NCBI RefSeq assembly: GCF_022397915.1
Contig: NZ_JAKEUO010000002.1
Location: forward strand, 1 to 64,000
DNA length: 64,000 nucleotides
Origin: Vibrio sp. Isolate34
GTDB lineage: Bacteria > Pseudomonadota > Gammaproteobacteria > Enterobacterales > Vibrionaceae
Reading direction: 5' to 3'
Below are positions 28,452-36,562 of this stretch, in pieces. Every line of letters starts with the position of its first letter. Position 1 is the first letter of the stretch. The position numbers and the translations under genes were made by a program. Below the pieces are notes generated by a model that was not told the DNA's origin, did not search any database, and was given only the letters and a program-made list of their open reading frames with translations.

Positions 28452-29741
28452 CTAATTCGTCGCCAGCAACTGACCGTATCGCTCAAGGTTCTTCAATCGA
28501 ATCTCTGAATTCGCAATGAAAGTAGCTTTTGCTTTACCGGTTAGCGACTTAGATTGAGGTAACTTCACGGTACGCGCATTCTTATGTACGCCATTAACTA
28601 AGAATTCATAGTGTAAGTGCGGACCAGTCACACGACCTGTACCACCCAAGGTACCAATGGTTTGGCCTTGTTTGACTCGTTGACCTGTTTTCACCATGCG
28701 TCGCTTCATGTGCAGGTATTTAGTGATATAGGTGTTGCTGTGGCGGATGAACACGTAATTACCATTAAATTGGTTGTAACCCGACTTCTGAACGATACCA
28801 TCACCTGCTGCCCAGATAGGAGTGCCAACAGGAGCCGCGTAGTCAGTACCACGGTGGGCACGAACCTTGCCGGTGACTGGGTGTTTTCTGCGAGGGTTAA
28901 AGTTCGATGTCACGCGACGGAAATCGATCGGAGAGCGCAGGAAGGCCTTCTTCATTGCTCGACCATTTTCATCGAAGTAATTGCCGCTCTTGTCATCCAA
29001 TACCGCGGTAAATGAATCACCTTGGTTTTTGAACACTGCCGCCATGATCTTGCCGCGACCAATCACTTCACCTTCAACTACCTTCTCTTGATACAAGATC
29101 TTGAAACTGTCGTTCTTACGAATATCCAACGCAAAGTCAATGTCCCAACCGAAGATCCCCGCCAATTCCATAATCTGGTTTGCAGTTAGGCCTGCACTGA
29201 CACCAGCATTCCAGAAGTTAGACGTGATGTTGGCTTCAGCATAATTGTATTGGTAGGCAACCTCTTTCTTGTCGAAGCTAGAAGAAAATGAATCGCCAGA
29301 TTTAGTGATCTTGAAGCTTTCAAATGCACTAAGTTGGCGTTTTAACTGAATAAGGTCGTTGTTTTCATCAAAGCCGAATTGCAATACATCGCCAGGTCTT
29401 AGGTTAGACAGCTGTTTCTTAATATCATTATTGGTATTGAGTAGCGTGATTAACAGGCGGTATGAGAGGCCAATACGTTCGAATAAAACAGAGGTGCTTT
29501 CGCCAGAACGAACGGTGTATTTTTCCCAATTGAGTACTGCCGTTGGTGGTGCGTCACTTGAGTTAACCAGCGCAGATGCATCGATAGTCAATGGATAATG
29601 TTTTCCCACGACCAAAGCACCCGAATCGTCACGTAAACTGTTGACGTCGGGGAGTAAGAAAATCGCGACGAAAATTACGGCACTAAAAAATGCGATAAAA
29701 GCCCGGTGCAAAATAGGAAGGCGTGCAAAAATAGACAACAT
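28452..29741 (-). CDS. M23 (LytM) peptidoglycan endopeptidase, MepM/Shy type
   Basis: The 429-residue envelope protein has an N-terminal membrane anchor (about 11-32), a LysM-like segment near 75-125 (YTVRSGESTSVLFERIGLS to LRPGDVLQF), a linker domain and a C-terminal M23 domain. The zinc ligands are in HRGTDYAAPVG and HLHYEF, with the intervening YLHM motif, so the peptidase should be active. Such enzymes cut D,D-crosslinks between peptide stems to let the cell wall grow; V. cholerae has several paralogues (Shy proteins). It is divergent from tyrS with a 129-base spacer. Confidence 0.9.
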   Translation of the reverse strand: MLSIFARLPILHRAFIAFFSAVIFVAIFLLPDVNSLRDDSGALVVGKHYPLTIDASALVNSSDAPPTAVLNWEKYTVRSGESTSVLFERIGLSYRLLITLLNTNNDIKKQLSNLRPGDVLQFGFDENNDLIQLKRQLSAFESFKITKSGDSFSSSFDKKEVAYQYNYAEANITSNFWNAGVSAGLTANQIMELAGIFGWDIDFALDIRKNDSFKILYQEKVVEGEVIGRGKIMAAVFKNQGDSFTAVLDDKSGNYFDENGRAMKKAFLRSPIDFRRVTSNFNPRRKHPVTGKVRAHRGTDYAAPVGTPIWAAGDGIVQKSGYNQFNGNYVFIRHSNTYITKYLHMKRRMVKTGQRVKQGQTIGTLGGTGRVTGPHLHYEFLVNGVHKNARTVKLPQSKSLTGKAKATFIANSEIRLKNLERYGQLLATN

Positions 29742-29870
29742 GTTCCGGTTCGTTCTGTAAATATTATGAAAATCGACGACGGAATAGTGTAACTGGTTTC
29801 AAAATACATCGCTATTCAAGTAAGATGTCTAATTAATGTATTTTTGCCAAATCTGTGGGAGTGAACAAGA

Positions 29871-31058
29871 ATGGCGAGTATTGAAGCTGCACTAGCCGAG
29901 ATCAAACGTGGCGTAGAAGAACTGATTCCAGAAGACGAACTGATTGCTAAATTAAAAGAAGGTCGTCCTTTACGCATTAAGCTGGGTGCCGATCCAACAG
30001 CTCCAGATATCCACCTAGGCCATACGGTTATCTTTAACAAGCTTCGTGCTTTCCAAGAGCTTGGTCATGAAGTGACATTCCTTATCGGTGATTTCACTGC
30101 AATGGTTGGTGATCCATCAGGTAAAAACTCAACGCGTCCACCACTAAGCCGTGAAGACGTATTGAAGAATGCTGAAACTTACAAAGAGCAAGTATTCAAG
30201 ATTCTAGACCCTGCGAAAACGCAAATTCGTTTCAACTCTGAGTGGCTATCTGAGCTTGGTGCTGAAGGCATGATTCGTCTTGCTTCTAACCAAACTGTTG
30301 CTCGTATGCTTGAGCGTGATGACTTCAAAAAACGTTACGCTGGTGGTCAACCGATCGCAATCCACGAATTCATGTACCCACTTCTACAAGGTCACGACTC
30401 TGTTGCACTAGAGAGCGACGTTGAGCTTGGCGGTACTGACCAGAAGTTTAACCTTCTAATGGGTCGTGAACTGCAAAAAGCAGCAGGTCAAAAACCACAA
30501 GCGGTACTGATGATGCCACTACTTGTTGGTCTAGACGGCGTTAAGAAGATGTCTAAGTCTGCGCACAACTACATCGGTATCAGCGAAGCACCAAGCGAGA
30601 TGTTTGGTAAGATCATGTCTATCTCTGACGATCTAATGTGGAGCTACTACGAGCTACTGTCTTTCCGTCCACTTGAAGAAGTTGCGGAACTGAAAGCTGG
30701 CGTTGATGCAGGTAAAAACCCGCGTGACGTGAAAGTACTTCTAGCGAAAGAGATCATTGCTCGTTTCCACTCTGAAGCGGATGCTGATGCAGCTGAACAA
30801 GAGTTCGTTAACCGTTTTGCTAAGAACCAAGTGCCAGATGATATGCCTGAATTCGAATTCGAAGCTGGCCTACCAATTGCTAACGTTCTAAAAGAAGCGG
30901 GTCTAGTAAACTCGACTTCTGATGCGATGCGTATGATCAAGCAAGGCGCAGCTAAGCTTGAAGGCGAGAAGATTGAAGACAGCAAATTCGTACCTGAAGC
31001 TGGTACTGCGGTTTACCAAGTTGGTAAGCGCAAGTTTGCTCGTATTACTATCAAGTAA
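29871..31058 (+). CDS. tyrS: Tyrosine--tRNA ligase (TyrRS-2 type)
   Basis: This class I synthetase attaches tyrosine to tRNA-Tyr. It has 395 residues, the length of the second TyrRS subgroup (TyrZ-like), not the 424 of E. coli TyrS. The HIGH-type motif is HLGH at 48-51, and the KMSKS loop is at 226-230. A C-terminal S4-like RNA-binding domain starts near residue 330 ([27 protein letters not shown]). ATG at 29871 is preceded by GGGAGTGAACAAG. A strong terminator follows. Confidence 0.96.
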   Translation: MASIEAALAEIKRGVEELIPEDELIAKLKEGRPLRIKLGADPTAPDIHLGHTVIFNKLRAFQELGHEVTFLIGDFTAMVGDPSGKNSTRPPLSREDVLKNAETYKEQVFKILDPAKTQIRFNSEWLSELGAEGMIRLASNQTVARMLERDDFKKRYAGGQPIAIHEFMYPLLQGHDSVALESDVELGGTDQKFNLLMGRELQKAAGQKPQAVLMMPLLVGLDGVKKMSKSAHNYIGISEAPSEMFGKIMSISDDLMWSYYELLSFRPLEEVAELKAGVDAGKNPRDVKVLLAKEIIARFHSEADADAAEQEFVNRFAKNQVPDDMPEFEFEAGLPIANVLKEAGLVNSTSDAMRMIKQGAAKLEGEKIEDSKFVPEAGTAVYQVGKRKFARITIK

Positions 31059-31082
31059 TAACGCTCATCAATAATTGAACCA

Positions 31083-31106
31083 AAGGCATCTACGGATGCC
31101 TTTTTT
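31083..31106 (+). terminator. Terminator of tyrS
   Basis: AAGGCATC-TACG-GATGCCTT, with a six-T run, 24 bases after the tyrS stop. It separates tyrS from the mgtE leader. Confidence 0.9.
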
Positions 31107-31156
31107 ATTGACCTCTATTTATTGACAGGAATTTGACGAAGTTTTTGAACGGCTAT

Positions 31157-31187
31157 TGCTACACTATGCGCGCTGTCAAATTGACAG
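31157..31187 (+). promoter_or_regulatory. Predicted mgtE promoter and adjoining palindrome
   Basis: TGCTACACT (31157-31165) is an extended -10 box. TTGACG and TTGAAC lie upstream, but neither is at ideal spacing. Right after it, CTGTCAAATTGACAG (31173-31187) is a perfect palindrome around one A. It would be either an operator at the start point or a small hairpin at the RNA 5' end. TTGACAG also occurs at 31122-31128, ahead of the promoter. Confidence 0.4.
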
Positions 31188-31204
31188 TAATTCTGGAGAT
31201 TTTT

Positions 31205-31249
31205 ATGAACAATACCGACCATCCTCCTAGTTTGAATGGAGAAGAGTAA
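31205..31249 (+). CDS. Predicted 14-residue leader peptide ahead of mgtE
   Basis: CTGGAG seven bases before an ATG opens a short frame coding for MNNTDHPPSLNGEE, followed by TAA. It has two consecutive Pro codons and acidic residues (Asp, and Glu-Glu at the end). Leader peptides of Mg2+ transporters in enterobacteria (MgtL) are likewise short and rich in Pro and acidic residues, and act by Mg2+-sensitive translation. A 9-base stem CAATACCGA (31210-31218)/TCGGTATTG (31256-31264) spans the frame, so a ribosome on it would open the stem. No homologue is known to me; the gene call rests on the Shine-Dalgarno, the position and the structure. Confidence 0.45.
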   Translation: MNNTDHPPSLNGEE

Positions 31250-31269
31250 CCTGTCTCGGTATTGATCTA

Positions 31270-31302
31270 TTGTCCTGCCGTTCAGGTAGGGTATCTTTGT
31301 TT
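31270..31302 (+). terminator. Weak hairpin with U-rich tract in the mgtE leader
   Basis: CCTG-CCGTT-CAGG (31274-31286) is followed by TAGGGTATCTTTGTTTTT. The stem is only 4 bases, so it is at most a weak or conditional terminator. Its place just after the leader peptide stem would suit an attenuator. Confidence 0.25.
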
Positions 31303-31366
31303 TTCCCCCTCATTCTTTTCCACACTCTAGATTCTAACAAGTAGACACACCAGTAGTTTTCAGCTT

Positions 31367-31456
31367 TTGGTGCGCCTAGTTATACGTTCTTGGTGCGCTT
31401 GGCTACATCCTCTTGGTGTAAACGTTATATGCCCTTGGTGTATTCGCTATTGGCTA
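31367..31456 (+). repeat. Four degenerate 22-23 base repeats in the mgtE leader
   Basis: TTGGTG starts four units at 31367, 31390, 31413 and 31435, spaced 23, 23 and 22 bases. The two first units share TTGGTGCGC, the last two TTGGTGTA, and later positions are loosely conserved (CG, TAT, C). The period is about two helical turns. The array ends about 45 bases before the mgtE start codon. Confidence 0.5.
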
Positions 31457-31499
31457 TTTGTTTTGATGGTCGTTACCTTTGCCAATCGGGAGATTCGCC

Positions 31500-32345
31500 A
31501 TGACGGTAATGAACAACACTTTTTTATCTATTGAAGCTCTGTACTCAGAGCAAGACATCCAAGCTGTATCGAATGCATTTCAACAATACGGACGTGAGCA
31601 ACAAGTTAACCTTTTGAACCGCATGCCACTTGAAGATGCGGTGATAGTACTTGGGCAATGTTCTCTTAGTACGATTCAGACTTTACTTAGTGAGCTAGAA
31701 GAGCAGGGCTTTGAGAAGCGCTCTCGACATCTAGCTCACCAACTAGGGCTGATCTACTCAGAGGTTGAACCTCAACAGGGCTATCTCTCTACAGGGGTGA
31801 TGAGCCACGTTAGGCAGCGCATCGGTTGGATTATTGCCTTAGCATTACTAGGTATCGTTTCTGGGCTTATCATCGCTCAGTATGACGACATCCTTAGCCA
31901 GTTAGTACTTCTAGCTATTTATATGCCGGTAATCGCCGCTGCGGGTGGTAACACAGGAACACAAGCTGCGACTCTAGTGATTAGAGCCTTAGCCACCGGC
32001 GAGTTGAAGAAGCGCCAATGGGCTAACGTTTTATGGAAAGAGTTTAGAGTTGCTATTTGCTTAGCTCTGGCAATTGCAGTGGTAATGATTGGTCGTATTT
32101 TGCTGTTTAGCGAAAACCAATCAACAGGCGGTTATGACATCAACATGCTTGCACTAGCGATTGCCGTAGCCCTATTTATTCAGGTGACGATATCTACAGT
32201 GCTCGGTGGTGGGTTACCGATCGTTGCTAGGCTATTCAAGCTAGATCCGGCTGTGTTAGTGAGCCCAGTACTTGCATCGATAGTCGATATATCAGGAATG
32301 TGGATCTATTTCACGGTCGTGAATTCATTCCTCGGTATCGCTTAG
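31500..32345 (+). CDS. MgtE-type magnesium transporter lacking CBS domains
   Basis: The start at 31500 follows GGGAG with 7-base spacing and gives 281 residues; the frame stays open upstream, but without a site. A short N-terminal helical domain of about 80 residues is followed directly by the five-helix SLC41/MgtE channel domain. Its hallmark segments are present: AAGGNTGTQAATLVIRALATGEL and the last-helix VLASIVDISGMWIYF, whose Asp corresponds to the Mg2+-coordinating residue. Standard MgtE proteins have about 450 residues, with two CBS domains that gate the pore by sensing Mg2+; these are absent here. Control may therefore rest on the unusual leader RNA. Confidence 0.85.
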   Translation: MTVMNNTFLSIEALYSEQDIQAVSNAFQQYGREQQVNLLNRMPLEDAVIVLGQCSLSTIQTLLSELEEQGFEKRSRHLAHQLGLIYSEVEPQQGYLSTGVMSHVRQRIGWIIALALLGIVSGLIIAQYDDILSQLVLLAIYMPVIAAAGGNTGTQAATLVIRALATGELKKRQWANVLWKEFRVAICLALAIAVVMIGRILLFSENQSTGGYDINMLALAIAVALFIQVTISTVLGGGLPIVARLFKLDPAVLVSPVLASIVDISGMWIYFTVVNSFLGIA

Positions 32346-32395
32346 TTCCTATAAAAATAGGTACCTATAAAAATAACTAAAAACACCTTAGAAAC

Positions 32396-32436
32396 AAAAA
32401 TGGCGCTGAAGATTCAAGATCTTCAGCGCCATTTTA
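32396..32436. terminator. Bidirectional terminator between mgtE and dacB
   Basis: AAAATGGCGCTGAAGAT-TCAAG-ATCTTCAGCGCCATTTT is a near-perfect 17-base stem with A/T tails on both sides, placed between the converging stops of mgtE and dacB. Confidence 0.9.
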
Positions 32437-32469
32437 TTGTTTAATTGACCGCTTACAAGAAGCTAGCCG

Positions 32470-33903
32470 CTACTGAGTTTTGCCCTGTGTTTGGCTAAAC
32501 TCGACCACATCTTTGTAGAAAGCGCGTTCGAACTGAGTGATCGGTGCTTCCACTGGTTTGTCTGGGTCTTGTTCTTCAGGGAAGTAATCACGGACAAACT
32601 GTACAAACAGAGAGTTTGGTTTTCCTGATTTATCTAAACCAAACCCCGCCATGTTGTAACTGCCGTATAGAGAACCACTTTTTGCGATAATGTTGCCTTG
32701 AATCGGTGCTTTTCTCATGCTTTGACGGTATTTGAGCGTTCCATTTGTGCCAGATGTAGGCATAGCCTCAATCAGGTTGAGCTGTTTGTTGTTCTCCCAG
32801 ATGTAACGCAGAACTTGCACCATGGTCTGCGACTTCATTCGGTTATTTCTAGATAACCCTGAACCATCGACTAACTGCGCTTTGCTGAGATCGATGTTGG
32901 CCTTAGTCAGTAAGATCTGCTTTATCGCTTCAGTACCGTTATTGAAGCTACCCGGTTGAACATAAAACGTCGCACCCAGAGTTTTGGTTAGGTTGTCTGC
33001 GATAAGGTTATCCGATTTCTTGAGCATGATATCAAGCAGTTCAGGAAGCTTTTCTGAGTTGTGACTAGCGACCAGTGTGGTTTTGTCTGCTCTCGCTTTT
33101 TTACCAATAATCACATCACCTTTTACTTCTATTTTCAGTTCTTTGAGAAGCGATGTAACGACTTGATAAGTGTAAAGCTCTGGATTTTGAATCGCGAACT
33201 TGAGTGGCAGTGGTTTCTTGCGCTCAACCAAGCAACCAGAGAGCTTGTAAGCGTTGTCAGGGGTAGTAATGAGCTCTAAGTCGCATTGTGTAGCCTTTTG
33301 CCCTGAGTGCGTTACGGTGGCAGCGGTGGTTGTCACGTCTATTGGATAATGCGCAGGGATATATACGCGCGTTGTCCCGTTATCTTTTGTATAAATAGAG
33401 GCTTGTGCACAGTTGCTGTCTAATGTCATCGCGCTGGAAGGCGCGCTGTAACAAACACCTAAAATATCCCAAGGCCAACCAACGGCACGTTGATAGCCGG
33501 TATAAGCCGAGTTATCCAGGTATAAGTTGCCTTCGATGGTTCTAGATTGAGACTTAGCGTATTGAGCTAAAAGGCTTTTTAGATTTTCTCGTTGTAGTGT
33601 TGGGTCACCGCTGAATGAGATCACAACATCCCTATTAGAACGGGCAATACTGGTTGTGTAGTGAAAGTCATCTCCTAACTCCAATTTAGCCGCTAAAGCT
33701 GTAACCAGTTTTAAAGTGCTGGCTGGTGGATAAAAGCCATCACTGTTGGTATTTATTTTATTTGAACTGCCACTTAATGACTCTAAGATTAGACTTGTGC
33801 TACTGCCATCGGGCAGCTTATCTAAAGGGGCGTATGCGAAAGCGTTAATCGAGAAAACGCTAATGGAAAAACTACATAGAAGTAGAGTAGGTAGAAGGCG
33901 CAT
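32470..33903 (-). CDS. dacB: D-alanyl-D-alanine carboxypeptidase/endopeptidase (PBP4)
   Basis: The 477-residue periplasmic class C penicillin-binding protein removes terminal D-Ala and cuts D,D-crosslinks. It has a signal peptide ending about residue 23 (FSINAFA). The active-site tetrad is Ser62-Thr-Leu-Lys65 in PPASTLKL; the SDN motif is in KKSDNLIADN and the KSG triad is in IIAKSGSLYGS. The long insert between SxxK and SxN is typical of PBP4. It is convergent with mgtE and upstream-terminated from the porin gene. Confidence 0.95.
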   Translation of the reverse strand: MRLLPTLLLCSFSISVFSINAFAYAPLDKLPDGSSTSLILESLSGSSNKINTNSDGFYPPASTLKLVTALAAKLELGDDFHYTTSIARSNRDVVISFSGDPTLQRENLKSLLAQYAKSQSRTIEGNLYLDNSAYTGYQRAVGWPWDILGVCYSAPSSAMTLDSNCAQASIYTKDNGTTRVYIPAHYPIDVTTTAATVTHSGQKATQCDLELITTPDNAYKLSGCLVERKKPLPLKFAIQNPELYTYQVVTSLLKELKIEVKGDVIIGKKARADKTTLVASHNSEKLPELLDIMLKKSDNLIADNLTKTLGATFYVQPGSFNNGTEAIKQILLTKANIDLSKAQLVDGSGLSRNNRMKSQTMVQVLRYIWENNKQLNLIEAMPTSGTNGTLKYRQSMRKAPIQGNIIAKSGSLYGSYNMAGFGLDKSGKPNSLFVQFVRDYFPEEQDPDKPVEAPITQFERAFYKDVVEFSQTQGKTQ

Positions 33904-33945
33904 AGAAGATTTTCTTGGATGGCTGATTTTTTCAGTATACAGATA

Positions 33946-33976
33946 TAAAAAATGCCCGCTAGATAGCGGGCATTTT
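33946..33976 (-). terminator. Terminator of the OmpU-type porin gene
   Basis: AAAATGCCCGCTA-GA-TAGCGGGCATTTT is a perfect 13-base stem between the porin stop (34016) and the dacB start (33903). Confidence 0.9.
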
Positions 33977-34015
33977 GATTCTCAATTAACTAATTAATCA
34001 ATTAGATAATCAGAA

Positions 34016-35038
34016 TTAGAAGTCGTAACGTAGACCTAGAGCGATTTCGTCTTCAGCGTCAGCAGAGCTTGCTGTGCCGTTAAATAGTTTGTTAGTAGTA
34101 CCGATCGTGTCACCTTCAGAGATTAGGTTGAAGTTGTACGATACGTAACCACGGAAGTTAGGCTTGAAGTAGTACGTTGCGTCGATTGCGATGTTGTCTG
34201 CAGACGTTTCGCTATCAGTTTCAGCGTTGTTGTACGTAGTTGAGAATACAGTTTGGCCTAGAGTGTATGCCGCTGCTAATTCGTAACCAGTGTAGTCTAC
34301 AGAGTCGTTAGAGTTAAGACCTGTAGTTTGCTTTTCACCATCTGTGAATACACCTGCGAAGTACAGATCAGAGATAGCGTAAGAAGCTGAAAGCATGTAC
34401 TCGTTAGATTGGTCTTGGTCTGCGTAACCAGCACCTAGCTTAACGCCAGTTTCGCCGATTGCGTAGATAGCAGATAGAGAGTAGCCGTCTTTTCCGTTGT
34501 CAGTGAACTCACCGTTAGTTTCTGAACGGTCAGCAAAACGGTAGCTTGCTTTTAGGCCTAGGTCTTGGAATTGACCTTTGTAAGAAAGCATGTTGTCTGA
34601 ACGATCAGCTACAGCGATCTTGTCTGCAGCAGAGTTACCGTGGTAAGCCATGATATCTGTGAAGTCAGTGATTACACCTAGAGCACCTTCGTTTTTACCG
34701 TAAGTTACTTCACCGAATGTACCGCCTAGACCAGCGTATGTGTAACGGTTAGTGATGCTGTCGCTGTTGCTGTCAGTAGCGCCACCGTTTTCAGCAGTTG
34801 TGAATTCGCCTTCGTAGAAACCAACACCGTATAGGCCGTCTTGGATTTCAACTTTACCTAGGAAGTTAAGACGGATACGTGTTTTGTCTTCAGCTTTTCC
34901 ATCTTGCATAGATAGACGAGCTTCAGCACGGCCGCCCATTTCAACAGAGTTACCGTCTTGGTTGTATAGTTCTGCCGCGTTAGCGCCAGTAGCAAGAGCT
35001 GCAGCAGATACAGCAAGCGCGATCATAGTCTTGTTCAT
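34016..35038 (-). CDS. ompU: OmpU-type outer membrane porin
   Basis: This 340-residue porin has a 21-residue signal peptide (MNKTMIALAVSAAALATGANA), a mature start AELYNQDGNSVEMGGRAEARL, alternating beta-strand pattern throughout and the C-terminal phenylalanine needed for barrel assembly (LGLRYDF). It forms general diffusion channels and is usually one of the most abundant Vibrio outer-membrane proteins. Codon use is strongly biased, as in highly expressed genes. OmpU genes are commonly controlled by ToxR; I could not assign ToxR boxes. The gene order dacB-ompU-greA supports the name. Confidence 0.88.
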   Translation of the reverse strand: MNKTMIALAVSAAALATGANAAELYNQDGNSVEMGGRAEARLSMQDGKAEDKTRIRLNFLGKVEIQDGLYGVGFYEGEFTTAENGGATDSNSDSITNRYTYAGLGGTFGEVTYGKNEGALGVITDFTDIMAYHGNSAADKIAVADRSDNMLSYKGQFQDLGLKASYRFADRSETNGEFTDNGKDGYSLSAIYAIGETGVKLGAGYADQDQSNEYMLSASYAISDLYFAGVFTDGEKQTTGLNSNDSVDYTGYELAAAYTLGQTVFSTTYNNAETDSETSADNIAIDATYYFKPNFRGYVSYNFNLISEGDTIGTTNKLFNGTASSADAEDEIALGLRYDF

Positions 35039-35553
35039 GTTATTAATTCCTAATTACTGTCCATAAAGGTATTTATCAAGGATTTGAATCCTTTTTGTGT
35101 ATTGCTCGTATTAATCAAGCTTCATAATCATGCTTAGAACAAAAGCGTGAAACTTGCCAGAGCAATTCATGGGGTACTTTTTACCTCTAAAGTTCCATTA
35201 CCAGTTAGTAAAATGATATCAATAAAAATACTGAACACTGTTTTATTATATTTTCTGTTATTTAAGTGTTTGTTTTTAATTTGTTTTTATAAAAGTGTGA
35301 TCTGTGTTTATTTGGTTTGTTTTTGTTTTTTTTAGGTATTTTATCGCTGACTTATTGATGGGTAGGTTATTATTCATTTTTGTGATGTCTGTAATTTAGA
35401 CCTAGATAAAGCTTTTATAACGCAAAGTGGAATAAAGGTGATTTAGCTATCAAGTTTGTTTACACTAAGCCAAATCGTTTTGTTTCTATCACCCAATAAA
35501 TATGTTGGGTGGATTTATGTTGGCCAAAGAAAGCTTTGGCATAGAGGTAAAAA
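35039..35553. promoter_or_regulatory. AT-rich divergent spacer between ompU and greA
   Basis: 515 bases, very A/T-rich between about 35210 and 35400, as expected for the control region of a strongly expressed porin. AAGGATT-TG-AATCCTT (35078-35093) is a small palindrome in the ompU leader. CACCCAA/TTGGGTG (35490-35511) and GCCAAAG/CTTTGGC (35523-35540) are two hairpins in the greA leader, the second just ahead of the Shine-Dalgarno. A 62-codon frame at 35147-35335 is not believed to be a gene. Confidence 0.5.
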
Positions 35554-36027
35554 ATGGAAAAGGTTCCAATGACAGTACGTGGCGCTCAGCAGCTACGTGA
35601 TGAATTAGATCGCCTACTTAAGCTGCGCCCTATTATTTCAGCAGCTATTGGTGAAGCACGTGAACTAGGTGACTTGAAAGAGAACGCAGAATACCACGCA
35701 GCTCGTGAAGAGCAGGGTATCTGTGAAGCTCAAATTCGAGATATCGAATACAAGCTATCACTTGCTCAGATCATCGATGTAACTCAGATGGATAACACAG
35801 GTAAGATTATCTTCGGTACGACAGTGACTTTGATTGATGTGGATACGGATGAAGAATTCCGCTACCAAATCGTTTCTGAAGACGAAGCTGACATCAAGAC
35901 TGGCCGTATTTCTGTGAAATCACCAATTGCTCGTGGTCTTATCGGTAAGATGGAAGGCGACGAAGTCATGATCTCTACCCCAGGTGGTGACAAAGACTTC
36001 GAGATCGACAAAGTAGAATATATCTAA
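35554..36027 (+). CDS. greA: Transcription elongation factor GreA
   Basis: The 157-residue factor enters the RNA polymerase secondary channel and induces cleavage of backtracked RNA. It has an N-terminal coiled coil (about 1-75) with the tip acidic residues in [23 protein letters not shown], and a C-terminal FKBP-like domain ending [34 protein letters not shown] precedes the start. Two hairpins in the leader resemble the attenuating leader of E. coli greA in position, though not in sequence. Confidence 0.96.
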   Translation: MEKVPMTVRGAQQLRDELDRLLKLRPIISAAIGEARELGDLKENAEYHAAREEQGICEAQIRDIEYKLSLAQIIDVTQMDNTGKIIFGTTVTLIDVDTDEEFRYQIVSEDEADIKTGRISVKSPIARGLIGKMEGDEVMISTPGGDKDFEIDKVEYI

Positions 36028-36053
36028 TTGAATTTTCTTTGTTTCTAATAAGT

Positions 36054-36080
36054 AAAAAGGTCGCTTAATGCGACCTTTTT
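36054..36080 (+). terminator. Terminator of greA
   Basis: AAAAAGGTCGC-TTAAT-GCGACCTTTTT, symmetrical A and T runs. It could also serve the minus-strand yhbY transcript. Confidence 0.9.
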
Positions 36081-36151
36081 CGTTTCTCACGCTACACTAA
36101 AAGATAAGCGCAGTGGCTTTCTCTTGGTGAAGTTAGCTTACTATTAAGCTC

Positions 36152-36448
36152 TTATTTACGTGGAATCTCGATTTTACGTGCTTCTGACTGACGGAACAGC
36201 ACTAGAACTTTACCGATAGTCTGTACTTTCTCAGCTTTAGTTTCACGTACAATTGCATCGATAATCAGTTGCTTAGTCTCACGGTCTTCTGATGCAACTT
36301 TAATCTTGATCAGTTCGTGGTGGTCTAGAGCTAATTCGATTTCCGCTAGAACAGCTTCAGTAAGTCCATTTGCGCCCATTAGCACAACAGGTTTTAAACT
36401 GTGAGCTAGGCCCTTTAGATGCTGCTTTTGTTTGGTACTTAGGTTCAT
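36152..36448 (-). CDS. yhbY: CRM-domain RNA-binding protein YhbY
   Basis: The 98-residue protein is a single CRM (chloroplast RNA splicing and ribosome maturation) domain that binds pre-50S particles. The GxxG loop is in LMGANGLTEAVLAEIELAL, and the family start LSTKQKQHLKGLAHSLKPVV is present. It is divergent from rlmE, another 50S factor, with a 114-base shared promoter region. Confidence 0.95.
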   Translation of the reverse strand: MNLSTKQKQHLKGLAHSLKPVVLMGANGLTEAVLAEIELALDHHELIKIKVASEDRETKQLIIDAIVRETKAEKVQTIGKVLVLFRQSEARKIEIPRK

Positions 36449-36562
36449 TACGCGGCCAATTTTCTTTACTATTAGGGTTGAAAAAACCTATTTTAACGCC
36501 ATCTAAAGCTGAAGACTATAATTTATTCAGCAATTAGTACTTTCCTCCAATTTAGGTATCCA

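Noticed and set aside
31367-31456. CRISPR array in the mgtE leader
   Set aside because: Units are contiguous, degenerate and only 22-23 bases with no spacers, and no cas gene is present.
32348-32378. Direct repeat CCTATAAAAATA after mgtE
   Set aside because: Two short A/T-rich copies ahead of a terminator; likely chance.
35147-35335. 62-codon frame between ompU and greA
   Set aside because: It lies in very A/T-rich DNA, codes for a Phe/Leu-rich string and has no ribosome site or known relatives.
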